Shown piece after piece: positions 32,889 to 42,146 of a stretch of 56,396 nt of DNA. The notes beneath the pieces are model-generated. The model ran no database searches and was not told the DNA's origin. It saw only the letters and a program-made list of their open reading frames with translations. Both the position numbers and the translations under genes were made by a program. This DNA comes from Planctomycetota bacterium (lineage in GTDB: Bacteria > Planctomycetota > Phycisphaerae > FEN-1346): contig JAUVZF010000018.1 in assembly GCA_030602705.1 (NCBI GenBank), positions 1 to 56,396 of the forward strand, in the 5' to 3' direction. Numbering within the stretch: position 1 is the first letter of the stretch; every line of letters starts with the position of its first letter.

Positions 32889-33984
32889 TTCGGTCAGGCC
32901 AACGTGGGTTTGCGGCTTATTTGCCGCAGCCACGCTGATTATGGCTCCCCCTGCAGCAGCAGAACCAATCTACGTTCTATTCACCATTGACGTGGAATCG
33001 TTCTCAGACGGCAATCCCGAGCGGGACATCTGGGGCCGGATGCCCGGCCAGGCTGAAGCCCACGGAATCGGCAAGATGATGGATATCTTCGACGCTCGCG
33101 GCGCCAAAGCGACGTTCTTCGTGAACGTGTACGAGGCAGCAAAGCATGGCGAAGAGGCGTTGGCCGAAGTCTGCCGCACCATCCACGAGCGCGGCCACGA
33201 CGTCGAACTCCACACCCATCCCAAACCGATGTTCGGGGTAGGATACATGCAGTATGCGGACCTTCCCAGGCAGACTGAAATTCTCAAACGCGGTGCCGAA
33301 CTGATCGGCAAGTGGGCCGGAACCGACGTTATGGCACATCGCGCCGGCGGCTACATGGCGAACCTCGACACGCTCGCCGCATGCAAGCGGGTGGGCATCC
33401 TCCTTGAGTTCTCACACAACATCGCCTGGCCCCAGAGCGGCCTCGCCCACGCAGACCTGACACAGAACGCACCCGTGGTTCAAGACGGCGTTCTGGTGGT
33501 CCCGGTCACCGCATACGTCCAGGCCAGCCTGGGCGGTTGGAAGTCCCTGCGGTTCCTGGACATCGAGTCCAGTTCGCCGCAGGAGATCCGAAAGGTCGTG
33601 GCCGACCTTCAGAAACACGGCGTTCGCACCGCGGTCATCATGATGCACAGTTTCAGTTTCTCGCGGTTCGGAAAGCCCAACGAGCGGGTCGAACGTACCC
33701 TGCATAAACTCGTGGCGGAGTTTGTGGCCGACCCGAGCATCCGCGTGGTCACCGCGAGGCAACTGCACGAGATCTGGCAGAACAGTCCCGACGCGCTCCT
33801 CGGCCGGGACTACCTGCCCACAACCGGCTGGTGGATGACCTACTGCCGCGCCTGGCAGCGGCTGGACGAGGGCTGGAAGAACGTCGCCGTGGCCTTTGCG
33901 CCCCTCTTCCTGGCAGCCGCCGCGGCAACCTGCGGAGCCGCGTGCTGGCGCCGCCGAAGAAAGAGAAACCGGAACGCCGCATGA
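32881..33984 (+). CDS. Membrane-anchored polysaccharide deacetylase-like protein
   Basis: 367 aa, GTG start. A signal peptide (FAAATLIMAPPAAA) precedes a NodB-type domain: FTIDVESFS holds the metal-binding Asp, GHDVELHTHP the paired His, and IMMHSFSFSRFG the last motif. A hydrophobic helix near the C-terminus (~335-355) and the tail WRRRRKRNRNAA follow, an anchor like that of PEP-CTERM proteins but without the PEP motif. It would deacetylate or otherwise modify EPS outside the cytoplasm. ATGA overlap with the flippase gene. Confidence 0.88.
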   Translation: MLDSVRPTWVCGLFAAATLIMAPPAAAEPIYVLFTIDVESFSDGNPERDIWGRMPGQAEAHGIGKMMDIFDARGAKATFFVNVYEAAKHGEEALAEVCRTIHERGHDVELHTHPKPMFGVGYMQYADLPRQTEILKRGAELIGKWAGTDVMAHRAGGYMANLDTLAACKRVGILLEFSHNIAWPQSGLAHADLTQNAPVVQDGVLVVPVTAYVQASLGGWKSLRFLDIESSSPQEIRKVVADLQKHGVRTAVIMMHSFSFSRFGKPNERVERTLHKLVAEFVADPSIRVVTARQLHEIWQNSPDALLGRDYLPTTGWWMTYCRAWQRLDEGWKNVAVAFAPLFLAAAAATCGAACWRRRRKRNRNAA

Positions 33985-35591
33985 GCAAGGTCCGCATCTA
34001 CGCCCGAAACCTCGCCGCCAACTGGATTGGCTACGGTGTCAATCTGGTGCTTATCCTCGTTCTGTCGTGGTTTGCCTTCCGGCTGCTTGGCGATGTCCGC
34101 TACGGCGTGTGGAGTCTGGTGATATCCTTAACAGGATACCTGGGGATGGTGGATGCCGGACTGCGTCCAGCCCTTTACCGCCATTTCAACTGGTATCTTG
34201 GCCGCAAGCAGCCCATGAAGGTCAATGAGGTGCTGTGCACCGGCCTCGCGTTCTTCGCCGGGTCAACGCTGGTTCTTGTGGCTGCGGGCGCCGTACTGGG
34301 GAGTGCCTTCGGCGACATCTTCCCCAAGACGCCCGCCGAGTACCTGTCCGCGGTACAGATCGCGTTGGTGATCGTTGCGGCCAACGTCGGCCTCTCGATG
34401 ATCTCCGCCGTATTCGGTTCCCTCCTGGAGACCAACGAACGTTTCGATCTGGCCAACGCCCTCCAGGTAAGCGTTGCAGGTTTGAGGGTAGGCGGCAGCA
34501 TCCTTGTCCTGAAGTTGGGTTACGGGCTCGTCGGACTGGCGGCGGCCGGTGCAGCCTCAACGCTGCTGGCATGTGTCGGGGGATACCTGCTGGCATCTCG
34601 CGCGTTCCCACCGCTGCGCATCCGCCGGGCGTTCGTCAAGCGGGCGACGCTCGCCGAACTCATACGCTTCGGCATCCCCTGTTTTTTCAGCGGCATCGGC
34701 ATCCGTATCATGCTCTACACCGGCGGTCTCATAATCGCCTGGCTCATTGGGCTGAAGTGGGTGGGCTACTATTCCCTTGCCACGATGCTCCTGGAGTATA
34801 GCAAGACGCTCGTGCGGAAAGGAACGACAGTTTTCACGCCCGAGATTCAGCAGTCGCTCGCGCGGGGGGACCTCGCCGGCCTGCGTCACTTTTTGCCCCT
34901 GGTCATTCGGGTGGCGATGGTTTTCGGTGTGCTTATCGTGGTGGGGATCATGGCGTTTGGCCGAGACTTCCTCACATTGTTCTATGGGACGGCCGTCGGT
35001 GAGGCAGGCGGCCCCGTCGTCGTCATACTTGGCTTTGCGTACCTGATGGCCCTAGCCGCCGACCCTTGCACTTCCACCCTCATCGGCGCGGGCCGGGTGA
35101 AACTCGTCGCTGCCATCGTCATGCTCGAGGCGGCTATTAACGTGGGACTCACGATTCTGCTGCTGACCGTAGGCGGAATGGGACTGGAGGGTGTGGCGCT
35201 TGGGACCATGATACCGAGAGTTCTGCTGTCCGGGCTGGTCTTTCCAGCGGTTGCCGCCCGGCACTTGCAGATGCGCCCCCACGTACTCGCCCGCCAGACC
35301 GCCGCTTATTGGGTGCCAGGCGCAGCGCTGTTTGCTCTGGCCTGCCTTGCCCTTCTGCAACTCCCGGCCTCGCTGACCTGGGGCTGGTTTGCCGCCAAGG
35401 TGTGTCTTGCCACCGCAGCATACTTACTGATCGGCTGGTTCCTGATTTTTCCGCGGGACGTGCGAAGGCGCATGAGTGATAAGGTGCGGCCAAGAGGCGG
35501 CCTGCACCAAGAGGACACCGCGCCGCTTGCGACGGCACGGACTGGGGAGTACGGTGGTAGTGGCGAAACCGGCGATGGCACAGGAATCTAG
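33981..35591 (+). CDS. Polysaccharide flippase (Wzx-like)
   Basis: 536 aa. MOP-superfamily transporter with about 12-14 membrane helices, beginning NLAANWIGYGVNLVLILVLS. It moves the lipid-linked repeat unit across the inner membrane. The typical WSLVISLTGYLGMVDAGLRP motif lies near residue 50. The ATG at 33981 overlaps the previous stop; the frame is open further upstream, but that part is a shifted copy of the deacetylase gene. The C-terminal ~40 residues are charged and low-complexity. Confidence 0.9.
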   Translation: MSKVRIYARNLAANWIGYGVNLVLILVLSWFAFRLLGDVRYGVWSLVISLTGYLGMVDAGLRPALYRHFNWYLGRKQPMKVNEVLCTGLAFFAGSTLVLVAAGAVLGSAFGDIFPKTPAEYLSAVQIALVIVAANVGLSMISAVFGSLLETNERFDLANALQVSVAGLRVGGSILVLKLGYGLVGLAAAGAASTLLACVGGYLLASRAFPPLRIRRAFVKRATLAELIRFGIPCFFSGIGIRIMLYTGGLIIAWLIGLKWVGYYSLATMLLEYSKTLVRKGTTVFTPEIQQSLARGDLAGLRHFLPLVIRVAMVFGVLIVVGIMAFGRDFLTLFYGTAVGEAGGPVVVILGFAYLMALAADPCTSTLIGAGRVKLVAAIVMLEAAINVGLTILLLTVGGMGLEGVALGTMIPRVLLSGLVFPAVAARHLQMRPHVLARQTAAYWVPGAALFALACLALLQLPASLTWGWFAAKVCLATAAYLLIGWFLIFPRDVRRRMSDKVRPRGGLHQEDTAPLATARTGEYGGSGETGDGTGI

Positions 35592-35620
35592 TGCAACGCC
35601 TCAAAAGTTCCGGTACACCC

Positions 35621-35758
35621 TCAGTAGGGCGCGACGAGATGCTGCATGCAGCCGAGAATCGTCTCGACCATCTCCTCCATGCTCCCCGAGAACGGTGTGC
35701 GTTCCCACCGGCCGGTGTGGCGCTTGTAGAGTATAGGAACTGTATGCCTTGCTCGGCG
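35621..35758 (-). pseudogene. Short antisense coding fragment without a start codon
   Basis: On the minus strand a 45-codon open stretch reads KRHTGRWERTPFSGSMEEM and goes on to QHLVAPY before the stop at 35621-35623. It has no ATG, GTG or TTG start before the preceding stop at 35759. The sequence looks like real protein (amphipathic helix after a GRWERTPF turn) rather than noise, so it may be the remnant of a small conserved protein. It lies beside the repeat at 35776-35788. Confidence 0.35.
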
Positions 35759-35775
35759 TCACGTGACGCCGGGAA

Positions 35776-35788
35776 CGCTAAACACGTA
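35776..35788. repeat. Copy of the TACGTGTTTAGCG repeat end
   Basis: CGCTAAACACGTA is the exact reverse complement of the 13-mer at 6076-6088 and 7181-7193. It lies 20 bp before a methyltransferase gene, next to the dyad GGCGTCACGTGACGCC (35756-35771). It marks another insertion or relic of the dispersed element. Confidence 0.6.
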
Positions 35789-35808
35789 CGGTAGGAGGAA
35801 CGAGTGTC

Positions 35809-36486
35809 ATGGCTTGCAAGATCGACTGGAATGCCTACTACGCCAAAGAGGGCTCAGTCGTCGACTACGCGAAGGACCCTCTGGTTGAGCCCCGATGCCG
35901 AGCCATCTGGACCGTGTTCCCTAGAGAGAAGGTGGCCTCACTCGCAGACATCGGCTGCGGCGATGGCCAATTCTGCGATTGGATCGCTGACCGCGCGGGG
36001 ATCAAGCGTGTTGTCGGCCTAGACCTGTCTAGGCCTCGCATTGAGCGCGCCAAGACCCGATTCCCCAAAGTTGAGTTCCACTGCGGCACGGTTGCCGAAC
36101 TGCCATTCGAAGACGGCGAATTCGACGTAGTGACTTGTATTGAGTCGCTCGAGCACCAAGTGGATCCGGATGTGGCACTCCGCGAACTGGCGCGCGTCTC
36201 CCGGAAGTACATCGTAATCAGTGTGCCGGACCGTGGCACCATCCACACGTTGCTCTGCCCTCACTGCCTTAGGACATTCCCGGCCTCTGGCCACCTGCAT
36301 TCGTTTGATAACCAACGCCTAGCCAAGATGGCAGAGGCGACAACCCTGAGGGTTGAGCGATGCCGCACATTTGATCCAAAGTACGATTCCAAGCATCTTC
36401 TGATTCGATGGATTCGCAAGGGATTGCGGGTTCTGGAGAGGCCGCCACGTGCCATGTATTTGATGGCTAGGATGGTCAAACAATAG
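35809..36486 (+). CDS. Class I SAM-dependent methyltransferase
   Basis: 225 aa. Motif I ADIGCGDGQFCDWI, the post-I acidic GLDLSRPRIERAK, motif II FDVVTCIESLEHQ. A CPHC pair near residue 145 (LLCPHCLRTFP) may bind zinc. It probably methylates a sugar or a carboxylate of the EPS, or a precursor. Ribosome site AGGAGG. It starts the second half of the cluster after a 217-bp gap, so it may have its own promoter, although none was recognised. Confidence 0.85.
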   Translation: MACKIDWNAYYAKEGSVVDYAKDPLVEPRCRAIWTVFPREKVASLADIGCGDGQFCDWIADRAGIKRVVGLDLSRPRIERAKTRFPKVEFHCGTVAELPFEDGEFDVVTCIESLEHQVDPDVALRELARVSRKYIVISVPDRGTIHTLLCPHCLRTFPASGHLHSFDNQRLAKMAEATTLRVERCRTFDPKYDSKHLLIRWIRKGLRVLERPPRAMYLMARMVKQ

Positions 36487-36496
36487 GAGACACCGT

Positions 36497-37819
36497 ATGC
36501 GTGTTCTGCACCTTTCGGCCTTGCCGATCTGGGGACAGGGGGAAAAGAGCGGCATGCCGTCGCTTTACGAGAACCTCCGGCACTACGCTCTGGCCGGGCA
36601 CAGGCAGACATTCGTGCTCCCCCAGACGCGCATGGTGCCTGGCGGCAAGCGCATCGGAGACCCCATGCCCCGGAACCTGGTTCTGGACCTGCCCATCGAG
36701 CTGGTGCAAGCACCCGTGGGAGGGATGCGTCCTGCCGTGTACGTGCGGAGCTGTCTGCCCAAGCGGCTCGGTAACGGACGCGTTGGTACCCTCGTGGAAG
36801 CCGCCGGGGCCAACTCGGCCTGGATGATTCTGACCGCCGGCTTCATCCGCACGACCCTCGCTTTGGCAAGGACACGGGCCTTCGACGTGGTCTACGCCCA
36901 CAACGACTACTCGGCTCTGGCCGGCTATCTTGTCGGGCGGCTGCTCCACATCCCGAACATCACGCGGCTTTACGGGACGTTTCTCAGCAGGATGATGGCC
37001 CTTGTCCTCCTGCCTTTGCGGTACACGGTCATGTGTTCGCCGTTTCTGATCCCGTGCAACCTGCTGGTCGTTACCAACGACGGTACACGCGGAGACGAGG
37101 TGGCCGAGCGGTTCCGGGTCAGCCCTGAGCGGTTGCGCTTTTGGCCGAACGGCGTGGACCTGGATGGCGACGAGGCGGGTGAAGCGAGCGCGCCCTCGCT
37201 GCCCTTTGAGACGGGTGCACGGTTGGTGGTTTCGCTTTGCAGACACGTGAGCTGGAAGCGGCTCGACCGTGTGATTCGCTGTATCCCGTTTGTGCGGGCG
37301 AGGGTGCCGGACACGAAGTTCGTCATCTGCGGAAGTGGGCCGTTGACCAGCGAGCTTCAGGCGCTGGCTGAGCGATTGGGCGTCTCTGACATGACCCTGT
37401 GGCCGGGTGCCTTGTCGCGGGGTCATGTCCGCCAACTCCTGGCCCAAGCGAGTGTGGTCATCTCGACAAACAATTTGTCGAACCGCTGCAATCCGGTCAT
37501 TGAAGCAATCTACGCGGGGTGCCCAGTCGTTACGCTCGACGACGGCACGACCGCCGACTTCCTGGCCCACGGCGAGAACTGCCTGCTCGTGCCGGCGGAC
37601 GACAACGAGGCCCTGGGCCGGGCCGTCGCCAGAGTCTTGAGCGACGCCGGTCTCGAACGGAAGCTCCGCGCGGGGGCCCGCGAAGCGGCCGAGCGATCCC
37701 TATGGACCTGGGCCCAGCGCATGCAGGCGGAGATCAGCGAAGTTGAGGCCATCGTGGCCGCCCGACGGGCTGAGGCGGCCAACGCCCGCCGCAACAGGCT
37801 CCCGGGGAGATCCGCATGA
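36497..37819 (+). CDS. Glycosyltransferase (GT4)
   Basis: 440 aa, GT-B fold: HLSALPIWGQGEKSGMPSLY at the N-terminus, VVYAHNDYSALAGYLVGRL, the sugar-binding FWPNGVDLDG, VVSLCRHVSWKRLDRVIRC, and the donor loop NLSNRCNPVIEAIYAGCPVV. Ribosome site GGAGA. It overlaps the radical SAM gene by 4 bp (ATGA), so their products are probably made together. Acceptor and donor sugars are unknown. Confidence 0.88.
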   Translation: MRVLHLSALPIWGQGEKSGMPSLYENLRHYALAGHRQTFVLPQTRMVPGGKRIGDPMPRNLVLDLPIELVQAPVGGMRPAVYVRSCLPKRLGNGRVGTLVEAAGANSAWMILTAGFIRTTLALARTRAFDVVYAHNDYSALAGYLVGRLLHIPNITRLYGTFLSRMMALVLLPLRYTVMCSPFLIPCNLLVVTNDGTRGDEVAERFRVSPERLRFWPNGVDLDGDEAGEASAPSLPFETGARLVVSLCRHVSWKRLDRVIRCIPFVRARVPDTKFVICGSGPLTSELQALAERLGVSDMTLWPGALSRGHVRQLLAQASVVISTNNLSNRCNPVIEAIYAGCPVVTLDDGTTADFLAHGENCLLVPADDNEALGRAVARVLSDAGLERKLRAGAREAAERSLWTWAQRMQAEISEVEAIVAARRAEAANARRNRLPGRSA

Positions 37820-38940
37820 CCCGGCCTCTGGCAGGAGCAGTAAGACAGTTGGGACACGCCGCGACTGCCTGGCGGGAGTTGACCGATTCTCGATATGGGC
37901 CGGGCCGTGTACTGAACGCCGTGATCGCCAAGACGCAAGCGAAGATCGGCATGACGTACCTGTTCGCCATGCCAGGTTACATTGCCATCGAGGTGACGAA
38001 CCTCTGCGACGGGGGGTGCCTGCTGTGTCCGGTTGGGCAGGGCCGGAGGGGGCGGCCGTTCGGTCGCATGCCCTGGGACCGATTCTGCCGGATCGTGGAC
38101 GAGGTCACCGGCTACGCGCGTTTTGTGGGATTGTACAATTGGGGGGAGCCTTTCTTGCATCTTCGTATTTATGACATGATTCGGCACGTTACCGCAAGGA
38201 GGATTTTCACCAAACTTTCGAGCAACCTCTACGCGTTCCGGGTCGAGGACGCCGAAGAACTCGTCCGAACGGGCCTCAATGACCTTGCCGTGTCGCTCCA
38301 CGGCCTCTCCGAGGCGAGTTACCGGGCCTATCAGCCGCGGCATCATTTCGACGAAGTGATCGAAAAAGTGAAGGCGCTGGTGGTCGCCAAACGGCGCCTC
38401 GGCAGCCAGACACCGGATATCCATTTGGGCTTTATCGTGACGCGCTACAATGAGCATGAGGCGTCGGCCTTACCGGAATTCGCCGATTCGTTGGGGGTAG
38501 GTTACCTGCTGTCGGAAACGAGTCTGAACCTTCGGCTGCTGCCCTATGATAGGGACATGAATCGCAGGGACATTGACGAGGCCGGGCTCCGAGAGGAGCG
38601 ATTATCTCTCATCCGTCAGTGGCTTCCGCAGGAGGACAGTTATATAAGCCCCTATTATCGCAGTGTGCGAGATCATGGCGGCGAACTGCCTCCAGCGGGA
38701 CAAGTGTGGCTCAAGTGTCTGACGCCTTGGAACCAGGTGATCATCTGTTGGGACGGCGATGTTAATCTGTGCTGCGGCAGTTACGACCGCCGGCACAGTG
38801 TCGGCAACGTTTTCGAGACGCCGTTGCGAAAGATCTGGAACGGTCCTCTCTACCGTGCCGCACGGCGGGCAATCGCGGGCCGGCGACGAGCGTCCGACAT
38901 TGAAGTTCTGTGCCACGAGTGTCCGGGGATGTTGCTATAG
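37816..38940 (+). CDS. Radical SAM protein with SPASM-like C-terminus
   Basis: 374 aa. The CDGGCLLC motif gives the radical SAM cluster ligands Cys64, Cys68 and Cys71. Radical SAM strands GLYNWGEPFLH, LAVSLHGLSEASYRAY. The C-terminal segment CLTPWNQVIICWDGDVNLCC followed by the GNVFETPLRKIWNG signature is a SPASM-type auxiliary cluster domain. Such enzymes modify peptides or small molecules, some of them sugars; the substrate here is unknown. Coupled to a glycosyltransferase and followed by an acetyltransferase, so an EPS sugar modification is the likeliest role. Confidence 0.87.
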   Translation: MTRPLAGAVRQLGHAATAWRELTDSRYGPGRVLNAVIAKTQAKIGMTYLFAMPGYIAIEVTNLCDGGCLLCPVGQGRRGRPFGRMPWDRFCRIVDEVTGYARFVGLYNWGEPFLHLRIYDMIRHVTARRIFTKLSSNLYAFRVEDAEELVRTGLNDLAVSLHGLSEASYRAYQPRHHFDEVIEKVKALVVAKRRLGSQTPDIHLGFIVTRYNEHEASALPEFADSLGVGYLLSETSLNLRLLPYDRDMNRRDIDEAGLREERLSLIRQWLPQEDSYISPYYRSVRDHGGELPPAGQVWLKCLTPWNQVIICWDGDVNLCCGSYDRRHSVGNVFETPLRKIWNGPLYRAARRAIAGRRRASDIEVLCHECPGMLL

Positions 38941-38954
38941 GGAGCGGCTTGGTC

Positions 38955-39428
38955 ATGTTGCTTGACCTCTATCTGTTGTGGAGCCGGATACGGGGCATCC
39001 CGCACGAGGAAGCCACATCACGTTTCACGATTCGGCGCCTCAGACGACGTGGTGTCAAGATCGGGGAGAACTGCTGGATTTCGCATCGGTGCCGTGTCGA
39101 ACGACATGCGGAGATCGGAAACAATTGCACGCTGACAAACTGTGCGATTCTCACCCACGACGCGAGTATGCGGCGGCACTTGGGGAAAACAAGAATCGCG
39201 AAGGTCGCGATTAACGATAACTGCTATATCGGCTATGGTGCCATCGTCCTGCCGGGTGTCACGATCGGCCCGGATAGTGTTGTCGGTGCCGGGGCTGTTG
39301 TCACCAAAGACGTGCCGCCTCGCACCGTCGTTGGCGGGATACCGGCGAAGGTCCTCTGCGACTTGGAAACCTTCCTCGCCAAGCATCAGCACCGGATCCA
39401 TGCAGGAGAAGGGATTTACGTCGATTAG
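38955..39428 (+). CDS. Left-handed beta-helix acyltransferase
   Basis: 157 aa from the ATG at 38955. Hexapeptide repeats form a left-handed beta-helix (IGENCWI, RVERHAEIGNNCTL, INDNCYIGYGAIVLPGVTIG, VVGAGAVVTKDVPPRTVVGG). Acetyl-CoA-dependent O-acetyltransferases of the maltose/colanic-acid type have this shape and size. The catalytic His is probably the one in CAILTHDAS. It likely decorates the EPS. A weak ribosome site, GGGAG, overlaps the previous stop. Confidence 0.85.
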   Translation: MLLDLYLLWSRIRGIPHEEATSRFTIRRLRRRGVKIGENCWISHRCRVERHAEIGNNCTLTNCAILTHDASMRRHLGKTRIAKVAINDNCYIGYGAIVLPGVTIGPDSVVGAGAVVTKDVPPRTVVGGIPAKVLCDLETFLAKHQHRIHAGEGIYVD

Positions 39429-39547
39429 CATACTCTGGGAAGTAGGCGGGGGAGAACGGTCGCAGTCTGCGGTCTAACTTTGTCGAGGGATGATGGAGGC
39501 GCTTGGTGCGCCCTCGAGCGGAACCAAGAACGTGCGGTTAAGGTAAG

Positions 39548-40900
39548 TTGGTCTCTACCGAACAGGCGCTACCTGTGGGTATTCGCGACATCCTGATGCT
39601 CATTGTGGGCTACGCCTGCGTGCCGCTGGCGCTGTATGACGCCTATTATGGTCTGCTGGCGTATTGCTGGTTGTCGTTCATGCGGCCGCAGACGCTGGTG
39701 TGGAGTGCAGGGGTCCAGTCGGCGCGGATCACGTTTGCCGTGGCCATTGCCCTGATTGTCAGGACGCTGTTGACCCCCTGGCCGTGGGTGCGGTTTCGTG
39801 GGCCGACGGTTGTGTTTCTTGCCCTGTGGGCGTGGTACGGGGTGGCCACAGTTGGATCAACGCACGTTGACCTTTCGACCGGCGTGTTCATCGATTTCTG
39901 CAAGATCGGGATTGGCGTGGTGCTCATCACCGGGCTGGTCAGGACTCGGAGTCAACTGAAGTGGCTGATCATTCTTCTGGCTCTTTGCCCCGGATTCTAC
40001 GGCTTCAAGTTGGGGCTGTTTTTTCTCCGCGGCGCGCAAATGACTGCTCATGGTGGGCCCATCGGCAGTGACAACAACGACACCGCCCTTTTCATTGCCA
40101 TGAGCATCCCGATGTTGGTATTTGCCGCCAGCGAGGTGAAGAACAACTGGGGTCGATACGGCCTGTACATCGTGGCCGCGCTGGCCGTTCCGGGAGTCAT
40201 CGTCACAACGTCGCGCGGCGGAATACTGGCCCTGGCTGCGGCAGTGGGGCTGACCGTCTGGCGAAAGACCACGTGGTGGAAGGCCGCCATCGCGGGCGCT
40301 GTTGTGGCGATTGGCGCCCTGGCGATCATCCCCGGCGGGACGCTGGAACGATATCACACAATAGAATCGTACGAGGAAGACCCGTCTGCCATGAGCCGTA
40401 TCTGGGCCTGGGAGACGTCCGTCGCTATGGCCAATGCGCGTCCCCTGGTGGGCGTGGGCTTCGGCATGCCGACCTACATGGCCGAGTATGACAACTACAA
40501 GACCCACGAAGAAGACCACCCCCACATCGCGCACAGCGTGTGGTTCTCGGTTCTGGGTGAAGCCGGGTACGTTGGCCTGGCGTTGTATTTGATCCTGGTC
40601 CTCTGCACGCTCTGGACCACGAGGCACGTTCGCCGGCTGGCGCGGCAGATGAAAGCAGGCAAGGACGCTTGGTTCCGCGCCTACGCCGTCATGCTGGAAT
40701 GCACCATCCTGACGTTTGCCGTAGGGGCAACCTTTCTGAGCAAAGTCACGTTCGAGTACATCTACGCGATATTCCTCCTGTCCGTTCCGCTGGCGCATTT
40801 GGCAGAGGCGGAAGCGGATAACGCATCGGGTGGCAAGGTATCGCGCTTGGGCGAGCCCGGTGGCCCGCTGCTGTCTGGAGGCGCACGAGGGCAAGGCTGA
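39548..40900 (+). CDS. O-antigen ligase/polymerase-like protein, exosortase associated
   Basis: 450 aa with ten or more membrane helices. It matches the putative O-glycosylation ligase of exosortase A systems (TIGR03097 type). YDAYYGLLAYCWLSFMRPQ near the N-terminus, the large periplasmic loop with GGPIGSDNNDTALFIAMS, VTTSRGGILAL, and the conserved H in HPHIAHSVWFSVLGEAGY are visible. It would polymerise the repeat unit or transfer it to an acceptor outside the membrane. A TTG at 39548 is used; a GTG at 39575 is an alternative. No convincing ribosome site supports either. Confidence 0.88.
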   Translation: MVSTEQALPVGIRDILMLIVGYACVPLALYDAYYGLLAYCWLSFMRPQTLVWSAGVQSARITFAVAIALIVRTLLTPWPWVRFRGPTVVFLALWAWYGVATVGSTHVDLSTGVFIDFCKIGIGVVLITGLVRTRSQLKWLIILLALCPGFYGFKLGLFFLRGAQMTAHGGPIGSDNNDTALFIAMSIPMLVFAASEVKNNWGRYGLYIVAALAVPGVIVTTSRGGILALAAAVGLTVWRKTTWWKAAIAGAVVAIGALAIIPGGTLERYHTIESYEEDPSAMSRIWAWETSVAMANARPLVGVGFGMPTYMAEYDNYKTHEEDHPHIAHSVWFSVLGEAGYVGLALYLILVLCTLWTTRHVRRLARQMKAGKDAWFRAYAVMLECTILTFAVGATFLSKVTFEYIYAIFLLSVPLAHLAEAEADNASGGKVSRLGEPGGPLLSGGARGQG

Positions 40901-41145
40901 CGCGGACGTGGGAGTTGGGCGACTACGGCCCGGCCCACGACGACCGGAACACGCGTCTTGGCGACAAGACCTGCAAATCCGAACGACCCTGGCCGCGCAG
41001 CCACGGGAGGTATACGAAGCACGAAACGCCATCTCGCACATGGCGGATGCATATGCGCCCATGATGGACCAATAGGAAGCATATAGGCAGAATCCGTGGA
41101 AGCGCGAATCCTGGTAATGCGGCGATCAAGGAATGGGAACCGGCG

Positions 41146-41820
41146 GTGCTGACTAAGGCACTCAACTACTATCACGAGCGTGGGGGACGAGCATTAGCGG
41201 CGCGCCTCTTGCGGGCGATCTGGCACACGGAGGAGTACATCGTGTACCACAAAGAGACATGCGACTGCAACTGCCCAAGCCACTATGGCGACGTCGTGTT
41301 TCGAACTATAGGAATGCAGGAGATCCCGTGGGTGGCCGCGAATTGGCCGTCCCACCTGGGCTATGTTGGTCCTCATGTCAACCGCGTGATCAGCGCCAGA
41401 CTCCGGGCGGGAGACATCGGCGTCGTTGGCGTACCTCCCCAGCAGGACACCAAACTCATATTCCTATCGTGGTGTTCGCGTCGTGATTTTGCCTTACTGA
41501 CAGTGTTGGGTGAGCGCCTCGGGCGCTCTGAGGCGTGCACGAAGAACCTCTGGGTCCATGAAGGATACAGGCGTCAGGGCATCGCACTCCGCGGCCAACG
41601 CTATCTCGAAGGCCTTGCTTCTCGACAAGGCGTGAAACGCGTCTGGGGCTTTGTAATGCGGGGCAACACGGCTTCCCAAGTACTGCTCAGGAAACTGGGT
41701 TACGACATGCACGGCAAGATCCGGTTTGTGGAGCGCTTCGGGACAAGATACGCCGAGGTTATCCAGGAAGAATCGAGACGCCGTTTGCGCTGGTGCCCGC
41801 CGGGCATGTCGCACCCTTAG
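41146..41820 (+). CDS. GNAT-family acyltransferase
   Basis: 224 aa, GTG at 41146. The C-terminal half is a GNAT fold: CTKNLWVHEGYRRQGIALRG with the acetyl-CoA loop RRQGIA, then VKRVWGFVMRGNTASQVLLR and KLGYDMHGKIRFVE. The N-terminal half carries a Cys-rich stretch KETCDCNCPSHYG that may bind metal. The role in the EPS cluster is unknown; N-acylation of an amino sugar is one option. Preceded by 245 bp (40901-41145) with no gene. Confidence 0.8.
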   Translation: MLTKALNYYHERGGRALAARLLRAIWHTEEYIVYHKETCDCNCPSHYGDVVFRTIGMQEIPWVAANWPSHLGYVGPHVNRVISARLRAGDIGVVGVPPQQDTKLIFLSWCSRRDFALLTVLGERLGRSEACTKNLWVHEGYRRQGIALRGQRYLEGLASRQGVKRVWGFVMRGNTASQVLLRKLGYDMHGKIRFVERFGTRYAEVIQEESRRRLRWCPPGMSHP

Positions 41821-41861
41821 CATAGGGGGCGCGGAAGCGCCCTTGCAGAGGGAAGAGGCGA

Positions 41862-42125
41862 ATGATGAATCGAAAGAACAGCAAACGCCGGAAGGTCGTC
41901 GGCATACTAGGCGGGATGGGCCCGGAGGCGACCTGCATGCTGTTTCAGTACATCATTGCGCGCACGCCTGCACGCTGTGATCAGGAGCACCTTCGCCTGA
42001 TCATTGACAACGACCCCAGCGTACCGGATCGAACGGAAGCGTTGCTGGGCCATGGAGAGTCACCTCTTCCGTGGCTCGTGCGGTCTGCCAGCTTTCCAAA
42101 GTCGTGGGGCGCGCGGGTTCGATGA
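41862..42125 (+). pseudogene. Truncated aspartate/glutamate racemase
   Basis: 87 codons that match the N-terminus of the racemase family: KVVGILGGMGPEATCMLFQY, TPARCDQEHLRLIIDNDPSV, PDRTEALLGHGESPLPWLVR. The full protein is about 230 aa; here it stops after GARVR, before the first catalytic Cys (normally in an MPCNT motif). The ribosome site and start are intact, so the loss of the 3' end looks recent. The next gene begins 21 bp on, so the deletion joint is close to 42100-42146. Confidence 0.82.
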
Positions 42126-42146
42126 CGTTGCGAAGAGGCCAATAGC

